A stretch of DNA of 64,000 nucleotides from Shewanella sp. ANA-3 (GCF_000203935.1 NC_008577.1:1302001-1366000); one strand, 5' to 3'; shown: positions 1 to 10,421, counted from the first letter of the stretch. Translations and numbers: made by a program. The notes: generated from the sequence alone by a model not told the origin.

Positions 1-441
1 ATAGTCATCTAAGGCATCATCGGTTAAATCCACATCGCTGATGGTCTCAATGTAGTTCGCCACAGTGCTTGAGGATAACTTGCTGATATTGGTGATATCT
101 TCTTCAAGATCGGTTTGAATCGCACCGAGTAACGTAGACAGAGCAACCACGGCATCCATCGCCGGGTATACGCCATAGTTATCAAAATCGGCGGGTTCCG
201 GGGTGTTATCTTCTAAGCGCTGCAAATGCACATCAATGTTGAATTTCAGCTTATTGTCGTACTGGGATTGCCAAAGAAGATCGAGCACAGTGCTTAATAC
301 CGCAGGATCGCCAAACTCGCAAACCTCTGAAAACAATTGATAGTTAGGTAACATTCGTTGGCAAAGGGCAATGGCAAAGAGTTTTTTCTGTGGTAGTTCT
401 AGCGCCTTTAAACGCTTAAAGAAGCCCGTTTTTTTGGTCAT
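1..441 (-). CDS. DUF416 (YjaG-like) protein, C-terminus cut by window edge
   Basis: The reverse strand reads open from an ATG at 441 to the first base of the window, giving 147 residues that begin MTKKTGFFKRLKALELPQKK. The family is normally just under 200 aa, so about 50 C-terminal residues lie outside. Motifs recalling E. coli YjaG (DUF416) are the N-terminal LPxxKLFAIALCQRMLPNY stretch, a GDPAVLxxxLDLLW helix, and a DNYGVYPAMDAVVALSTLL segment followed by an acidic helix. The protein is soluble and all-helical in character, and the family has no established function. Its start overlaps the end of barA by 26 bases on the same strand, so the two are probably co-transcribed and translationally coupled. 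Family assignment is from memory of the motifs. Confidence 0.8.
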   Translation of the reverse strand, partial: MTKKTGFFKRLKALELPQKKLFAIALCQRMLPNYQLFSEVCEFGDPAVLSTVLDLLWQSQYDNKLKFNIDVHLQRLEDNTPEPADFDNYGVYPAMDAVVALSTLLGAIQTDLEEDITNISKLSSSTVANYIETISDVDLTDDALDDY

Positions 442-3223
442 CTGTTATTTCCGCTGATAGCTGTGATAGCACTTGTTTTGCCGCCGATTCTACCTTAGTT
501 AGCTCATCAAGTAACTCTAGTATTTCCGGTTCGAGATCTTCGACACGAGCATCTCGTTTCAATGCCGATTCAATCTCTTGGCATAATCGCTGTGTGGTCG
601 GTACTCCGCAATAGCAACTGGCTCCATGGAGTTTGTGGATAGTGGTGAGCATAGTCGCTTGATCGTTCTGACTCAGCGCCGTCTCAATTGCCGAGACCGT
701 TTGTGGCAAGGAATCCAATAACATGCGCAACATATCTAAGGCTAAATCCGACTTATGGTTGGCTTGGGTTAAGCAAAGATCCCAGTTGAGGGTGTGTAAA
801 TCGAAGTGGGTGAACTTGGGCCGAGTGATCCAGCGGTTTATTTCCGCTTTGAGGGCGGCTTCATCTATGGGCTTAGGCAAGTAACCATCCATGCCGCTGC
901 CTAAAATCAGCTCTCGTTCCTCGGCAATCGCGTGGGCGGTCACGGCAATAATGGGCGTGTTGCGGTTCATCGACCCTTGGCGGATTTGCTTGGTGGCGCT
1001 GATGCCGTCGGTGCCCGGCATCTGGATATCCATAAAGATAAGGTCAAAGGTGCGACTCTTGGCTTGTTTGACGGCTTCTTCACCGCTGTTAACGGCGATG
1101 ACGGTCGTCACTAACTCGTTAAGCAGCGTATCAATCAGTTTTAAATTGGCAAAGTTATCATCCACCGCCAACACCGTAAGGGATTGGCGCGCGGCGGGGA
1201 CGGTAATCGCCACGGGAGGTAAAATGTCATATTCCATTGGTGGATAGAGCATATTACGCGCCAATTGATGTTCACTCACCGGCAGTGACAACACCACATC
1301 GGCATTGGGGCGAATAAACTGGCTTAGTACTTCCTGCTCTTGGCAATCGAACAGCACGATCAAGCAATCTGTTTTACTCTTAGCTTGATTTAAGGTGCTG
1401 ACCAATTGATTCGGATTGCTAAATCCATGGCAACTCAACAGCACATAATCGAACTGATGCTCAGTGGTCGAGAGCGTCGTCAGCAAGCTCGGAATGTGTT
1501 GATGGTGAGTGACTTTTGTATCCCACTGTTTTAGCTGGCGACTAATAACCGAATGGGTGAGTACTCTGGGCTCATAAAACAGCACGGTTTTATCTTTAAG
1601 CTTTTCAAAGGGTAGCGAATCGCCAATCTGGAATTGACCTAGGCCCAATGGCAGAGTGAACCAGAAGTTAGACCCTTTATCCACCGAAGAGGTAAAGCCA
1701 ATTTGGCCACCCATTTGGTTGACGAGGCGCTTAGTGATGACCAGCCCTAGCCCTGTTCCACCAAAGCGGCGAGAAATCGAGGAGTCCGCTTGGCCAAAGG
1801 CTTGGAACAGGAAGTCCTGTTGGTTTTCATCAATTCCAATGCCGGTATCAATCACATCACAGCGCAGTACCACTTGATCATCGGTCTGGTTTTGTAACTC
1901 TAACTTGACTAACACGCTGCCCGAATCGGTAAACTTGATGGCATTTCCCACTAAGTTATTGATAATTTGGCAAACACGCATAGCATCGCCGTTAACATTG
2001 TCGGGGACGTTGGGTGCAATATCGACCACTAACTCCAGCCCTTTCGCCTGCGCGCTGCCGGAGATTAAAGTGATTGTCTCACCTAGGGTTTCCCTTAGGC
2101 CGAATGGCATGTTTTCTAGCACCATTTTACCGGCTTCGAGTTTAGAGAAGTCGAGAATATCGTTGATAATCGCCAGTAGGTTAGTCGCGCTGCGCTCGAT
2201 GGTATTAATGTAATCGACTTGGCTCGAGTGTAGCGGGGTTTTAACGAGTTGACGGGCAAAGCCTATCACGCCGTTTAATGGTGTGCGCAGCTCGTGGGAC
2301 ATGTTCGCCAAGAATTCCGACTTAATGCGGCTGGCCTCCAGCGCGCGTTTTTTGGCTAAGTCGAGCTCGACGTTTTGGATCTCAATCTGCTCTAAGGTTT
2401 CCCGCAGATCCGAAGTTGCCTGATCGATATTTTGCTGCATCTCATCGTGATATTCCGATAGCGAGCCCGCCATGGCGTTAATACCGCGTTTGAGTAAATC
2501 CAGCTCTCCGATAAGATTACCCTCGAGTCTGGCATCGAGTTTACCCTCGCGAATTTTGGCGACCACCCGCACCATTTCGGTAATCGGCTGGGTGACGTTT
2601 TTAACCAGACGAAAGGTAAACAACAGGTTTAATTGCACCCCAATCAAGACGATAATAAAGGCGGCCACGGCGGCCCTGTGTTGTTCGAGTAGCGCGCGTT
2701 CTTTATTGATAATCACCGAAATATAGCCAAGCAACTCGCCATTATCGGTTTGGATATCAAAATTGACGGGCGCGCCCGGCGCAGGTGGTGCGGTGGCAAA
2801 AATCGGTGTGCGTAGGATAAGGCTGTCGCCCACATGTTCGATTTCGGTTTTGTGCAGATTAGTCAGCGCCTCTTTATAGCGCATGATTTCGAAATCTTTG
2901 TGGTAATGCGATGTGACAAACAGTTGATTTTGAATGTCAAAAATAGCGATAGATTTAACGAGCGTGGATTTATTCAGTTGGGCTGCGGCAAGGAGCCGTT
3001 TCGTCGCTTCCCTGTCATTGCCCACGAGTCCCACTTCACTGGCAATCGCTAAAGGTTCGATAATATTGCTGCCCTGTTCAATCAGCGTATCTTCGAGTTC
3101 ATAGAAGCGATTTATGGTAAAGTAGCTGCCCAGCAGAATACCGACTAAGATCGTCGGCGCAAGCGCAAGCACCAGAACCCAGGAACGTAAGCTGTATTTG
3201 GTCATGTTGTTGACAGGGTTCAT
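416..3223 (-). CDS. barA: Hybrid sensor histidine kinase BarA
   Basis: Tripartite hybrid kinase of 935 aa in the inner membrane. In gammaproteobacteria BarA phosphorylates the response regulator UvrY/GacA, which drives CsrB-type RNAs that titrate CsrA. Visible order: TM1 about residues 14-35, a periplasmic region to about 180, TM2 about 184-207, HAMP about 207-260, a coiled coil, HisKA with the H-box around His310 (MSHELRTPLN), a HATPase with N box (NNLVGNAIKF) and GTGLGL, a degenerate receiver about 545-660, a true receiver with acceptor Asp732 (FMDIQMPGTDG), and an Hpt domain with His863 (IHKLHGAS). E. coli BarA aligns from MTNYSL, so the ATG at 3205 (MTKYSL) may be the real start instead of 3223. 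csrA lies in this same window, at 30240. Confidence 0.95.
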   Translation of the reverse strand: MNPVNNMTKYSLRSWVLVLALAPTILVGILLGSYFTINRFYELEDTLIEQGSNIIEPLAIASEVGLVGNDREATKRLLAAAQLNKSTLVKSIAIFDIQNQLFVTSHYHKDFEIMRYKEALTNLHKTEIEHVGDSLILRTPIFATAPPAPGAPVNFDIQTDNGELLGYISVIINKERALLEQHRAAVAAFIIVLIGVQLNLLFTFRLVKNVTQPITEMVRVVAKIREGKLDARLEGNLIGELDLLKRGINAMAGSLSEYHDEMQQNIDQATSDLRETLEQIEIQNVELDLAKKRALEASRIKSEFLANMSHELRTPLNGVIGFARQLVKTPLHSSQVDYINTIERSATNLLAIINDILDFSKLEAGKMVLENMPFGLRETLGETITLISGSAQAKGLELVVDIAPNVPDNVNGDAMRVCQIINNLVGNAIKFTDSGSVLVKLELQNQTDDQVVLRCDVIDTGIGIDENQQDFLFQAFGQADSSISRRFGGTGLGLVITKRLVNQMGGQIGFTSSVDKGSNFWFTLPLGLGQFQIGDSLPFEKLKDKTVLFYEPRVLTHSVISRQLKQWDTKVTHHQHIPSLLTTLSTTEHQFDYVLLSCHGFSNPNQLVSTLNQAKSKTDCLIVLFDCQEQEVLSQFIRPNADVVLSLPVSEHQLARNMLYPPMEYDILPPVAITVPAARQSLTVLAVDDNFANLKLIDTLLNELVTTVIAVNSGEEAVKQAKSRTFDLIFMDIQMPGTDGISATKQIRQGSMNRNTPIIAVTAHAIAEERELILGSGMDGYLPKPIDEAALKAEINRWITRPKFTHFDLHTLNWDLCLTQANHKSDLALDMLRMLLDSLPQTVSAIETALSQNDQATMLTTIHKLHGASCYCGVPTTQRLCQEIESALKRDARVEDLEPEILELLDELTKVESAAKQVLSQLSAEITDDQKNGLL

Positions 3224-3324
3224 AGCAGCAGCGCAGTTTCCTAAATTCTAGGGACGATATAATTTTATAAGACTGCCAGAAAAAGGGCGGTCTTTACCAG
3301 TTTTTTATTGATTTAGAGGCCGAA

Positions 3325-4674
3325 ATGGCACAATTTTTTAAAGCAAAACCAAATAGTTCCAAGCAATTGTCCGCGAAGCAATCCTTTAGCGTGCACCAGC
3401 TGGATCATCTAGGGGCAGGTATAGCACAACATCAGGGAAAAGTCGTATTTATCCCCGGCGCCTTGCCGAATGAAACCGTGCAGGCGCAGCTGACCGAACA
3501 AAAGAAAAACTATGCCCGAGCCAAGCTGATTAAAGTTGAGACACCGAGCGCTGAGCGAGTCACGCCGCTATGCCCACATTACCAAAGCTGTGGTGGCTGC
3601 GATTTACAGCATATGTCATTAGCAGGGCAGCGCGAGCATAAGTCCGCGGCCTTGGTTGATATTATGGCCAAATTTGCTGGTGCCGAAGGCAACTCAGTGC
3701 CTGCATTGACGGGCGAAGGTTGGCACTATCGTCGCCGCGCCCGCCTTGCGACCCTATTTGATAAAAATACCAAGCAGTTGAGCCTAGGGTTTCGCGCTTC
3801 GAGCAGCAACCAAGTGGTGCCTATTGATAGCTGTTTAGTCTTGGCGAAACCCTTAGCGGATTTAATTGCCCCATTTGCTAAGTTGCTTAATCAACTGGCG
3901 GCCAAGTCGAGCCTTGGGCATGTAGAATTAATTGATGCCGACAACGGCCATTTTGCGGTAATTCGGATCACTAAACCCTTAAATGATAAGGATATGGCTA
4001 AGCTGGCGCAGTTTGCTGAGCAGCATCAAATCCATATTTGTCTGCAAGACAACAACGGCGAGTTCCATGGAGTGAATGGCACGCTGTTATTGCCCGTTTA
4101 CCAGTTACTCGATGATAACGCCGATGCAACGCCTGTGAGCCTCACCTTTACCCCTGGTAACTTTGTGCAAGTGAATGCGCAAATTAACAAGACCATGGTG
4201 GCGCAGGCGTTAGAATGGTTAGCACCACAGCCGGGTGAGCGAATTCTCGATCTCTTCTGCGGTATGGGGAACTTCAGTTTGCCTTTAGCTAAACTGGGCG
4301 CCGAAGTGATTGGGGTTGAAGGGGTGCCAGAAATGGTCAGCCAAGCCCGCGAAAACGCGGCGGCAAATGGCTTAAGCAATTTAACCTTTTACCATGGCGA
4401 CTTAAGCGCCGATTTATCCTGTGAGCCTTGGATGGGGAAGATTGATAAGTTGCTACTCGATCCTGCCCGCGCGGGTGCGTTCGAGAGTTTGCAATGGCTT
4501 AAGAAGATGAAACCCCGCCAAGTGGTTTATGTCTCTTGTAATCCGGCGAGCTTGGCCCGCGACAGTGCTGTGTTGCTCGAGCGTGGTTACAAGTTACAAA
4601 AGTTAGGTTTAATCGATATGTTCCCGCAGACACATCATATCGAAGCCATGGCCTTGTTTGAGCTTGCAAAATAA
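3325..4674 (+). CDS. rlmD: 23S rRNA (uracil-1939-C5)-methyltransferase RlmD
   Basis: SAM-dependent RNA methyltransferase of 449 aa (formerly RumA) that makes m5U1939 in 23S rRNA. The N-terminus carries a TRAM-type RNA-binding region ([13 protein letters not shown] ... FIPGALPNE). An iron-sulfur cluster motif follows, with Cys83, Cys89 and Cys92 ([10 protein letters not shown]) and a likely fourth Cys in PIDSCLVL. The C-terminal Rossmann domain has the SAM motif [12 protein letters not shown], and the catalytic Cys405 sits in [12 protein letters not shown]. Length matches the family. The ATG is preceded by AGAGG at suitable spacing. It is divergent from barA and lies upstream of relA, the common order in this group. 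A weak hairpin (GGGCAAG/CTTGCCC, 4687-4709) follows the stop but has no U-tract. Confidence 0.96.
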   Translation: MAQFFKAKPNSSKQLSAKQSFSVHQLDHLGAGIAQHQGKVVFIPGALPNETVQAQLTEQKKNYARAKLIKVETPSAERVTPLCPHYQSCGGCDLQHMSLAGQREHKSAALVDIMAKFAGAEGNSVPALTGEGWHYRRRARLATLFDKNTKQLSLGFRASSSNQVVPIDSCLVLAKPLADLIAPFAKLLNQLAAKSSLGHVELIDADNGHFAVIRITKPLNDKDMAKLAQFAEQHQIHICLQDNNGEFHGVNGTLLLPVYQLLDDNADATPVSLTFTPGNFVQVNAQINKTMVAQALEWLAPQPGERILDLFCGMGNFSLPLAKLGAEVIGVEGVPEMVSQARENAAANGLSNLTFYHGDLSADLSCEPWMGKIDKLLLDPARAGAFESLQWLKKMKPRQVVYVSCNPASLARDSAVLLERGYKLQKLGLIDMFPQTHHIEAMALFELAK

Positions 4675-4863
4675 GGCTTATCGATTGGGCAAGGTTTCCT
4701 CACTTGCCCGCGTTATTCGAGTGTAAAGTAAGCAAAGCGTTTGAATAACGTAAAAAATGTGAAGTTTCGTCTCGTTGGGTTTGACAAGTCCGTGCCAATG
4801 CTGAAGATAGGAGTGCCGAGGTGGTGCCACTTTTCTCTGAGCACGAATAAGGAAATAAATTAG

Positions 4864-7071
4864 ATGGTCTCTGTTCGCGAAGCGCACTTTAATGATCCCG
4901 ATTTTCATCTTGAAGATTGGGTGGCTCGCTATGTCAGTCATGTCGAGGAGGCCCAGACCTTACTCACCCTGATTGCACAGGTGGAAGCCTTACCCGCTAA
5001 GAGTCCTGCCGCGAAAAGAGAACTGCTCGAACGTGCCCGTGAGATGATTGAAATCCTCGCGCCATTGAACATGGATATCGAGACGCTGCAAGCGGCCATT
5101 CTGTTTGTGGTGTTTGATGCTGGCTTACTAAATGAAGAGGCGATCAAAGAAAAATTTGGCGAGCCGCTGGCGCGGTTAGTTGCCAGCGTCGTGACCATGG
5201 ATGCGATTGGCGCGTTAAAAATCAATCCCAATAGCCGCTCAAGCGAGCCGCAAATCGACAATATCCGCCGCATGTTGCTGGCAATGGTCGAAGACGTGCG
5301 CGCCGTGGTGATAAAACTAGCCGAGCGTGTTTGTTTGCTTCGCGCCGTGAAAAATGCCGATGAAGAAACCCGTGTCTTATTGGCCCGCGAAATTGCCGAC
5401 ATCTATGCGCCGCTCGCGAACCGTTTGGGTATTGGTCAGTTAAAGTGGGAATTAGAAGATATTTCCTTCCGTTATCTGCATCCAGATACCTACAAGGACA
5501 TTGCGAAACAGCTAGATGGTAAGCGGTTAGACCGCGAAGTCTATATCGAAAAATTTGTCGAGCAGTTGCAGCAGCGCCTCGATGAGGATCATATCCGCGC
5601 TAAGGTCTATGGTCGTCCAAAACATATCTACAGCATTTGGCGCAAAATGAAGGGCAAACACCTCAAGTTTGATGAGTTGTTTGACGTGCGCGCCGTGCGG
5701 ATTGTCACCGAACGTTTGCAGGATTGCTACGGCGCCTTAGGGGTCGTGCACACTCTTTGGCATCATATTCCACGCGAGTTTGATGACTACGTGGCCAACC
5801 CTAAACCTAACGGTTATCAATCCATCCATACTGTTGTGGTGGGGCCAGAAGGTAAAACCGTTGAAATTCAAATTCGTACCCAAGATATGCATGAAGATGC
5901 AGAGCTGGGTGTTGCCGCGCACTGGAAATACAAGGAAGGTAATCACTCCGGCAAACAGAGCGGCTACGAAGAAAAAATCAATTGGCTGCGTAAAATTCTG
6001 CAATGGCAGGAAGACGTGGTCGAAAGCGGCAATTTGGTCGAAGAAGTCCGCAGCCAAGTGTTTGAAGATAGAGTCTATGTCTTTACTCCAAGTGGTGAAG
6101 TCGTTGACTTGCCACTGGGTTCAACCGTGCTCGACTTTGCCTACTATATTCACTCGCAGGTTGGCCATAAGTGTATCGGCGCCAAGGTCGATGGCCGGAT
6201 TGTACCGTTTACCTACCAGGTTGAAACGGGCGAGCGCATCGAGATTATCACCTCGAAGCACCCCAATCCTAAGCGCGATTGGCTCAATCCAAACTTAGGC
6301 TATATCCGCACATCGCGGGCGCGTTCGAAAATTCAGCATTGGTTTAAGCAGCAAGACCGCGATAAAAACATTATCGCCGGTAAAGAAATGCTCGAAGCCG
6401 AGCTGGCGCGAGTCAGCCTTAAAATCAAAGATGCTGCCATCGCCGTTGAGCGTTTTAATATGGCGAGTATGGACGACTTGCTTGCCGCCATCGGCGGCGG
6501 TGATGTGCGTTTACATCAGGTTGTTAACCATATTCAAAGCAAGTTGCGCCTCGATGAGGCGAGCGAAGAAGATGCGGTTGAAGAATTAGTTAAGAAGAGC
6601 CAACCTAAATCTGGCACCAATAGCCGAGGACAGGTGGAAGTGAATGGCGTGGGTAATTTACTTAGCCATATCGCCCGTTGCTGCCAACCCGTGCCTGGGG
6701 ATGAGATTTTAGGCTTTATCACCAAAGGGCGCGGTATTTCTGTGCATCGCTCCGACTGTGAGCAGGTGAAAGAGTTAATGCGCGTTCACCCAGAACGCGG
6801 CGTCGATGTGGTTTGGGGCGAAAACTATTCAGGTGGTTATCGCATGCGTCTGCGCGTCTTAGCCCATGATCGCAGCGGATTATTGCGGGATCTCACCTCG
6901 GTACTAGCCGCCGAAAAGTCCAATGTGCTTGCCATGAGCTCCTCATCGGATATTAAGAATCAGACGGCAGCCATTGAGCTGGAATTAGAGCTTTATAATC
7001 TTGATGGTTTATCGCGGGTGTTATCTAAGCTCTCCCAAGTCGATAGCGTGATAGAAGCGCGCAGATTGTAA
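4864..7071 (+). CDS. relA: GTP pyrophosphokinase RelA
   Basis: Ribosome-associated (p)ppGpp synthetase of 735 aa (E. coli 744), the stringent-response trigger during amino-acid starvation. The N-terminal hydrolase-like domain lacks a clear HD motif (ILFVVFDAGLLNEE), as expected for the synthetase-only RelA branch and unlike SpoT. The synthetase domain shows GRPKHIYSIWRKM, DVRAVRIV and PKPNGYQSIHT. It is followed by a TGS domain (VYVFTPSGEVVDLP ... DFAYYIHS), a zinc-finger/CC region (ARCCQPVPGD) and a C-terminal ACT domain (LRDLTSVLAAEKSNV). The start ATG follows AAGGA. A strong terminator follows at about 7101, so relA ends its transcript. Its target promoters may include the GC-rich-discriminator tRNA promoter at 30598. 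Confidence 0.97.
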   Translation: MVSVREAHFNDPDFHLEDWVARYVSHVEEAQTLLTLIAQVEALPAKSPAAKRELLERAREMIEILAPLNMDIETLQAAILFVVFDAGLLNEEAIKEKFGEPLARLVASVVTMDAIGALKINPNSRSSEPQIDNIRRMLLAMVEDVRAVVIKLAERVCLLRAVKNADEETRVLLAREIADIYAPLANRLGIGQLKWELEDISFRYLHPDTYKDIAKQLDGKRLDREVYIEKFVEQLQQRLDEDHIRAKVYGRPKHIYSIWRKMKGKHLKFDELFDVRAVRIVTERLQDCYGALGVVHTLWHHIPREFDDYVANPKPNGYQSIHTVVVGPEGKTVEIQIRTQDMHEDAELGVAAHWKYKEGNHSGKQSGYEEKINWLRKILQWQEDVVESGNLVEEVRSQVFEDRVYVFTPSGEVVDLPLGSTVLDFAYYIHSQVGHKCIGAKVDGRIVPFTYQVETGERIEIITSKHPNPKRDWLNPNLGYIRTSRARSKIQHWFKQQDRDKNIIAGKEMLEAELARVSLKIKDAAIAVERFNMASMDDLLAAIGGGDVRLHQVVNHIQSKLRLDEASEEDAVEELVKKSQPKSGTNSRGQVEVNGVGNLLSHIARCCQPVPGDEILGFITKGRGISVHRSDCEQVKELMRVHPERGVDVVWGENYSGGYRMRLRVLAHDRSGLLRDLTSVLAAEKSNVLAMSSSSDIKNQTAAIELELELYNLDGLSRVLSKLSQVDSVIEARRL

Positions 7072-7100
7072 TTCTCGATTCTGTGATTATGCGTTGTAAA

Positions 7101-7138
7101 AAAGCGGTAGGGCATAAAGCGCTACCGCTTTTTTATTT
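7101..7138 (+). terminator. Rho-independent terminator after relA
   Basis: The stem AAGCGGTAG pairs with CTACCGCTT (7102-7110 with 7122-7130), followed by a T-run. It sits 30 bases after the relA stop. Confidence 0.85.
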
Positions 7139-7585
7139 TCAGCCCTAAACCACCTTCTTCAGAAGGTGATTTCTTTACTTGATAAATAATACATCCATGT
7201 ATTCGCTCATGGTTTCGCCACGTGAGTTTATCTCCATCATACAAAAAAGTACTTCTGACGTAGCGATTAATTAGATGATAAATGTGCGTTTATTGGCACC
7301 TACTATAAGTATTCTTCTATCAGAGGTCATCACCCGCTCTAAAATAGAAAAAGTGAAGGAAATCTAAAGACTAGTATGAACAGGGCTCGAACCACAAAAG
7401 ATATGGCCGCACCCAATAATCACTGAACTGTAATCAGAATTATTCTCGTGCGTCTTTTAAATATGAACTATGCTTTTTTTGATTGGTCAAAAGGCGAACT
7501 AATTCCTTATTATTCGTCAATACCTATCGATTGTTTTCTATCTCATACCTCTCGTGTATACCCAATAGCTCGTTAAGGAGTGACG
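7139..7585. other. Intergenic region between relA and the lipoprotein gene
   Basis: About 450 AT-rich bases with no convincing gene. A perfect 8-bp hairpin (CACCTTCT-TC-AGAAGGTG) lies at 7151-7168 without a long T-run. The ribosome-binding site AAGGAG at 7575-7580 belongs to the next gene. No promoter could be assigned with confidence. Confidence 0.5.
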
Positions 7586-10291
7586 ATGAAATTTAAAAAT
7601 TTCAAACAGTTGTCTGTGAGTTTTTTGGCTTTTGTCATACTGGCAGCCTGCGGCTCTGATGACTCCGATGAAATGCCAACGGTAACCGTTGCGAGTTCTG
7701 TTGCGCTTAAAGAAAACCGAAGCGTCGATATTATTTCGGTCGGCCAGGACGATGGCAGCTCGCTCAGCTATCTATGGACTCAAGAATCTGGCCCCACGTT
7801 AACGCTGGCCAACATCACCAGCGCCATCGTTGGTGTGACCGCTCCGAGCGTTGATGCTGATGGGACCGCAGTGCTTCGGGTCACTGTTACTGACAGCGCC
7901 AATCAAACTGCCAGTGCCATGGTTTCGGTGCTGGTGGCCAACAATAAGTTACCCACGGTCACAGCCGTCTTTGAAGGTGTAGTTGAAAAGTCGGCCGTGA
8001 CCTTAACAGCCTCAGCGACTGATCCGGATGGTAGTATCAGCTCATATCTTTGGACCCAAACCTCTGGCTCCCCGGTAACTCTGGCCGGTGAAACCACGGC
8101 TTCCTTAAGTTTTACGGCGCCAAGTGTTTCGGTTGATACTGACCTAGGCTTCAGTCTGATGGTTACTGACGATGATGATGAATCCGCCTCAGTAGTCGGA
8201 ACTGTCATCGTGACCCCAGTCATGGTGACTTATACCGTCACGGGGAATGTTACTGACGCAGCCTTTGCCAGCTCCGAGGTCAGCGGCACCGTGGCTGGTA
8301 CCAGTTTTAGCACCACAACTGACAGCAATGGTGCTTTTAGCCTGCCACTTAAAGCTGACGATGATGAAACCAATCTGTTTACCAATCTCATTGTTAAATC
8401 AGCCAGCACTGCCGGTTTGGAGTATTACAAGTTTGTCCCCCAGCTGACAGCGGATCCGGTACAGACGGCTGTGGTAGGCAAAGTGACCTCCAGAATTCAG
8501 GTTTCGCCAACTGCTACCAAGGCAGAAACTCTGGCCGATGAGGTCGCCAATACTGTGTCTATCAATGCAGTTTCAACCGCTTTGTATTCGCTGATAGTCT
8601 CAGCTAACAATGGTGAGGTTCCAGCTGATTTAGACCAATTCACTCTGGTTGAAAAATCAGTTAGTCCGGATGAGTTGATAGAGGCAGCCGCTGTGGTGAA
8701 ACTGATTACACAGGGGGGGGCGTTTGCCTTGCCGGAAGGGGTCAGTAATGTGCTGGAGTTGCTGACCAATACCGAAGCATACAACAGCTACGTGACAGCG
8801 GCCGAAACCGCCACGCCAGGTATTATTAGTGCGACCGTCGATGATATCATCGCTGATCCTGAACTGACCCCCCCGATTGCGCCAGACAGTCTCGCCAGCA
8901 CCTACTATGAAGTGTATCCAGCGGCGGCAGGCTTTTTGTCCCGCGGCGGTGGCCGATTTGAATTCCACCAGAACGGCAGCGGGATTGAAACAACTGGTCG
9001 TGTAGAGAAGTTCAGCTGGGCACTCACCGATGGCATCTTAACCCTCACCTATTCCGATCCCATTGGCTCCTACAGTTATCCCGCCGTCGAGGAGGGCGTT
9101 GCCGGATTAACTATGGCGCAGGTTAACCAGCTGCATAATGCAGGAGTCAACCAGGTGGAGGTGCTGCGTAAACCGCAAAGCACCACTATGAAACGGGTAA
9201 TCGAAGGCGAGAAAACTGACACCTTCCGTATTGTCGCATCGGTAAAAGAAACCATGACGCCGGTGACGTTGGATGGTGGTGTGGTGATTTCGACCAGTGG
9301 AAAGTTGAATGAGTCCACCACCGATCAGCTGATGCGCAATGGCGATAAACTGAGTGAACTTAAACTCACCGCCGACGAGGTAGTCAGCGACTGGATTATC
9401 GAACATTATTACTACTTTGGTGAGCCAGGACTCGGTTACTCTGATATGTTTGCCGACTTGTTTGAGGTTAGTGCTGATGGTACAGGTATAGCTAGGGTAC
9501 TGGAGCGGCCTTTCACCTGGAGCATTAATGAGCATGGCACCTTTATTGCCCGATTTGAAGATGGCAGTAGCGTGCATATCAGCAAGCTTGACCAGTCAGG
9601 CAGCGATATACAGGTATTCAGTGAATCCTACGATGCAGAGGGTAACTTACTTGCCGCAGATACAGACTATGCATTGGAGCTTGAAAACGGTGTGATTGGG
9701 ACCTTTGACTTGACCAACGCAGAGGGCAAGTACTGGAATACCACTATCAATCAATGGCATAAATCGGCCTGGGATAACGGTAATTTGTTATGGGATAACG
9801 GTTTCGCCTATTTTGGTTGGCAGTTCAATGCCAATGGTGAAGGTTATCAGTTGGGCAGTTTCCAATCCTCACCACCTGATTTTGCGCCCATATTTAACAC
9901 TCCCATTAATTGGATAGTAGATACCGAATCGGATGATGTGGCATTCCAGTCAATTTACCGCTGGAAGTGTGGTGATGTGACCACCGAGGCATGCGCTCGC
10001 CGTGATTGGTATGTGCTTAAAGAATTGGAGTTTGGCGTTTTGGGCCCACGTATTTATGTATTTGAATTTGAAGAACGCAGAAATGACAGCCAGTCGCCTT
10101 GGTATGTTGCCCGCGGTTTGGGCCCCAGACTCAATATCTATGAAGAAATAGCCTTTGATTACTGGAACCAAGCAGCAGCACCGGCTGCATCCAGTCGAGG
10201 TATACAGGCCAGCAGGCCTTATGGTGCAGGCGTCACTGGTGTTGCCCGTTTGGTGTTGGAACCCAGCCAAACCCCGGCACTTGGATTTTAG
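7586..10291 (+). CDS. Large lipoprotein with tandem PKD/REJ-like domains
   Basis: Predicted outer-surface or periplasmic lipoprotein of 901 aa, function unknown. The ATG at 7586 is preferred to the GTG at 7580 because AAGGAG (7575-7580) then lies 5 bases upstream. A type II signal peptide ends in lipobox LAAC (about residue 21), followed by an Asp/Ser-rich linker. Two immunoglobulin-like PKD/REJ-type repeats follow (about 28-120 and 120-212), each with the YLWTQ(E/T)SG core and a TDPDG or similar turn. Next comes a carboxypeptidase-regulatory-like beta domain (YTVTGNV ... TDSNGAFSLPL, about 213-290). The remaining 600 residues are acidic and aromatic-rich with no domain I recognise. It is monocistronic between relA and mazG, neighbours that usually lie close together, and is followed by a transposase remnant, so it may have been acquired. 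It could be an adhesin or polysaccharide-binding protein, but the sequence does not prove either. Confidence 0.8.
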   Translation: MKFKNFKQLSVSFLAFVILAACGSDDSDEMPTVTVASSVALKENRSVDIISVGQDDGSSLSYLWTQESGPTLTLANITSAIVGVTAPSVDADGTAVLRVTVTDSANQTASAMVSVLVANNKLPTVTAVFEGVVEKSAVTLTASATDPDGSISSYLWTQTSGSPVTLAGETTASLSFTAPSVSVDTDLGFSLMVTDDDDESASVVGTVIVTPVMVTYTVTGNVTDAAFASSEVSGTVAGTSFSTTTDSNGAFSLPLKADDDETNLFTNLIVKSASTAGLEYYKFVPQLTADPVQTAVVGKVTSRIQVSPTATKAETLADEVANTVSINAVSTALYSLIVSANNGEVPADLDQFTLVEKSVSPDELIEAAAVVKLITQGGAFALPEGVSNVLELLTNTEAYNSYVTAAETATPGIISATVDDIIADPELTPPIAPDSLASTYYEVYPAAAGFLSRGGGRFEFHQNGSGIETTGRVEKFSWALTDGILTLTYSDPIGSYSYPAVEEGVAGLTMAQVNQLHNAGVNQVEVLRKPQSTTMKRVIEGEKTDTFRIVASVKETMTPVTLDGGVVISTSGKLNESTTDQLMRNGDKLSELKLTADEVVSDWIIEHYYYFGEPGLGYSDMFADLFEVSADGTGIARVLERPFTWSINEHGTFIARFEDGSSVHISKLDQSGSDIQVFSESYDAEGNLLAADTDYALELENGVIGTFDLTNAEGKYWNTTINQWHKSAWDNGNLLWDNGFAYFGWQFNANGEGYQLGSFQSSPPDFAPIFNTPINWIVDTESDDVAFQSIYRWKCGDVTTEACARRDWYVLKELEFGVLGPRIYVFEFEERRNDSQSPWYVARGLGPRLNIYEEIAFDYWNQAAAPAASSRGIQASRPYGAGVTGVARLVLEPSQTPALGF

Positions 10292-10389
10292 TATTTGGTG
10301 CCTAGGCGACTTGTGTAAAGTTGCCATATAGCTATTTGGGGGGGCGGTTACTGAGTGTTTGGCGACTGAAGGTGAATAGTTGTAAAGAG

Positions 10390-10421
10390 AAGGTCAGCAA
10401 TCCAGCTGGCCTTCTTTTTTG
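10390..10421 (+). terminator. Rho-independent terminator after the lipoprotein gene
   Basis: AAGGTCAGC pairs with GCTGGCCTT (one G-U) around a 6-base loop, followed by CTTTTTT. It lies about 100 bases after the stop. Confidence 0.8.

Noticed and set aside
4678..4941. Reverse-strand frame between rlmD and relA
   Set aside because: It overlaps the relA start and ribosome-binding site, and the translation has no protein-like pattern.
7151..7168. Second terminator after relA
   Set aside because: The stem is perfect but there is no proper T-run; the terminator at 7101 already suffices.
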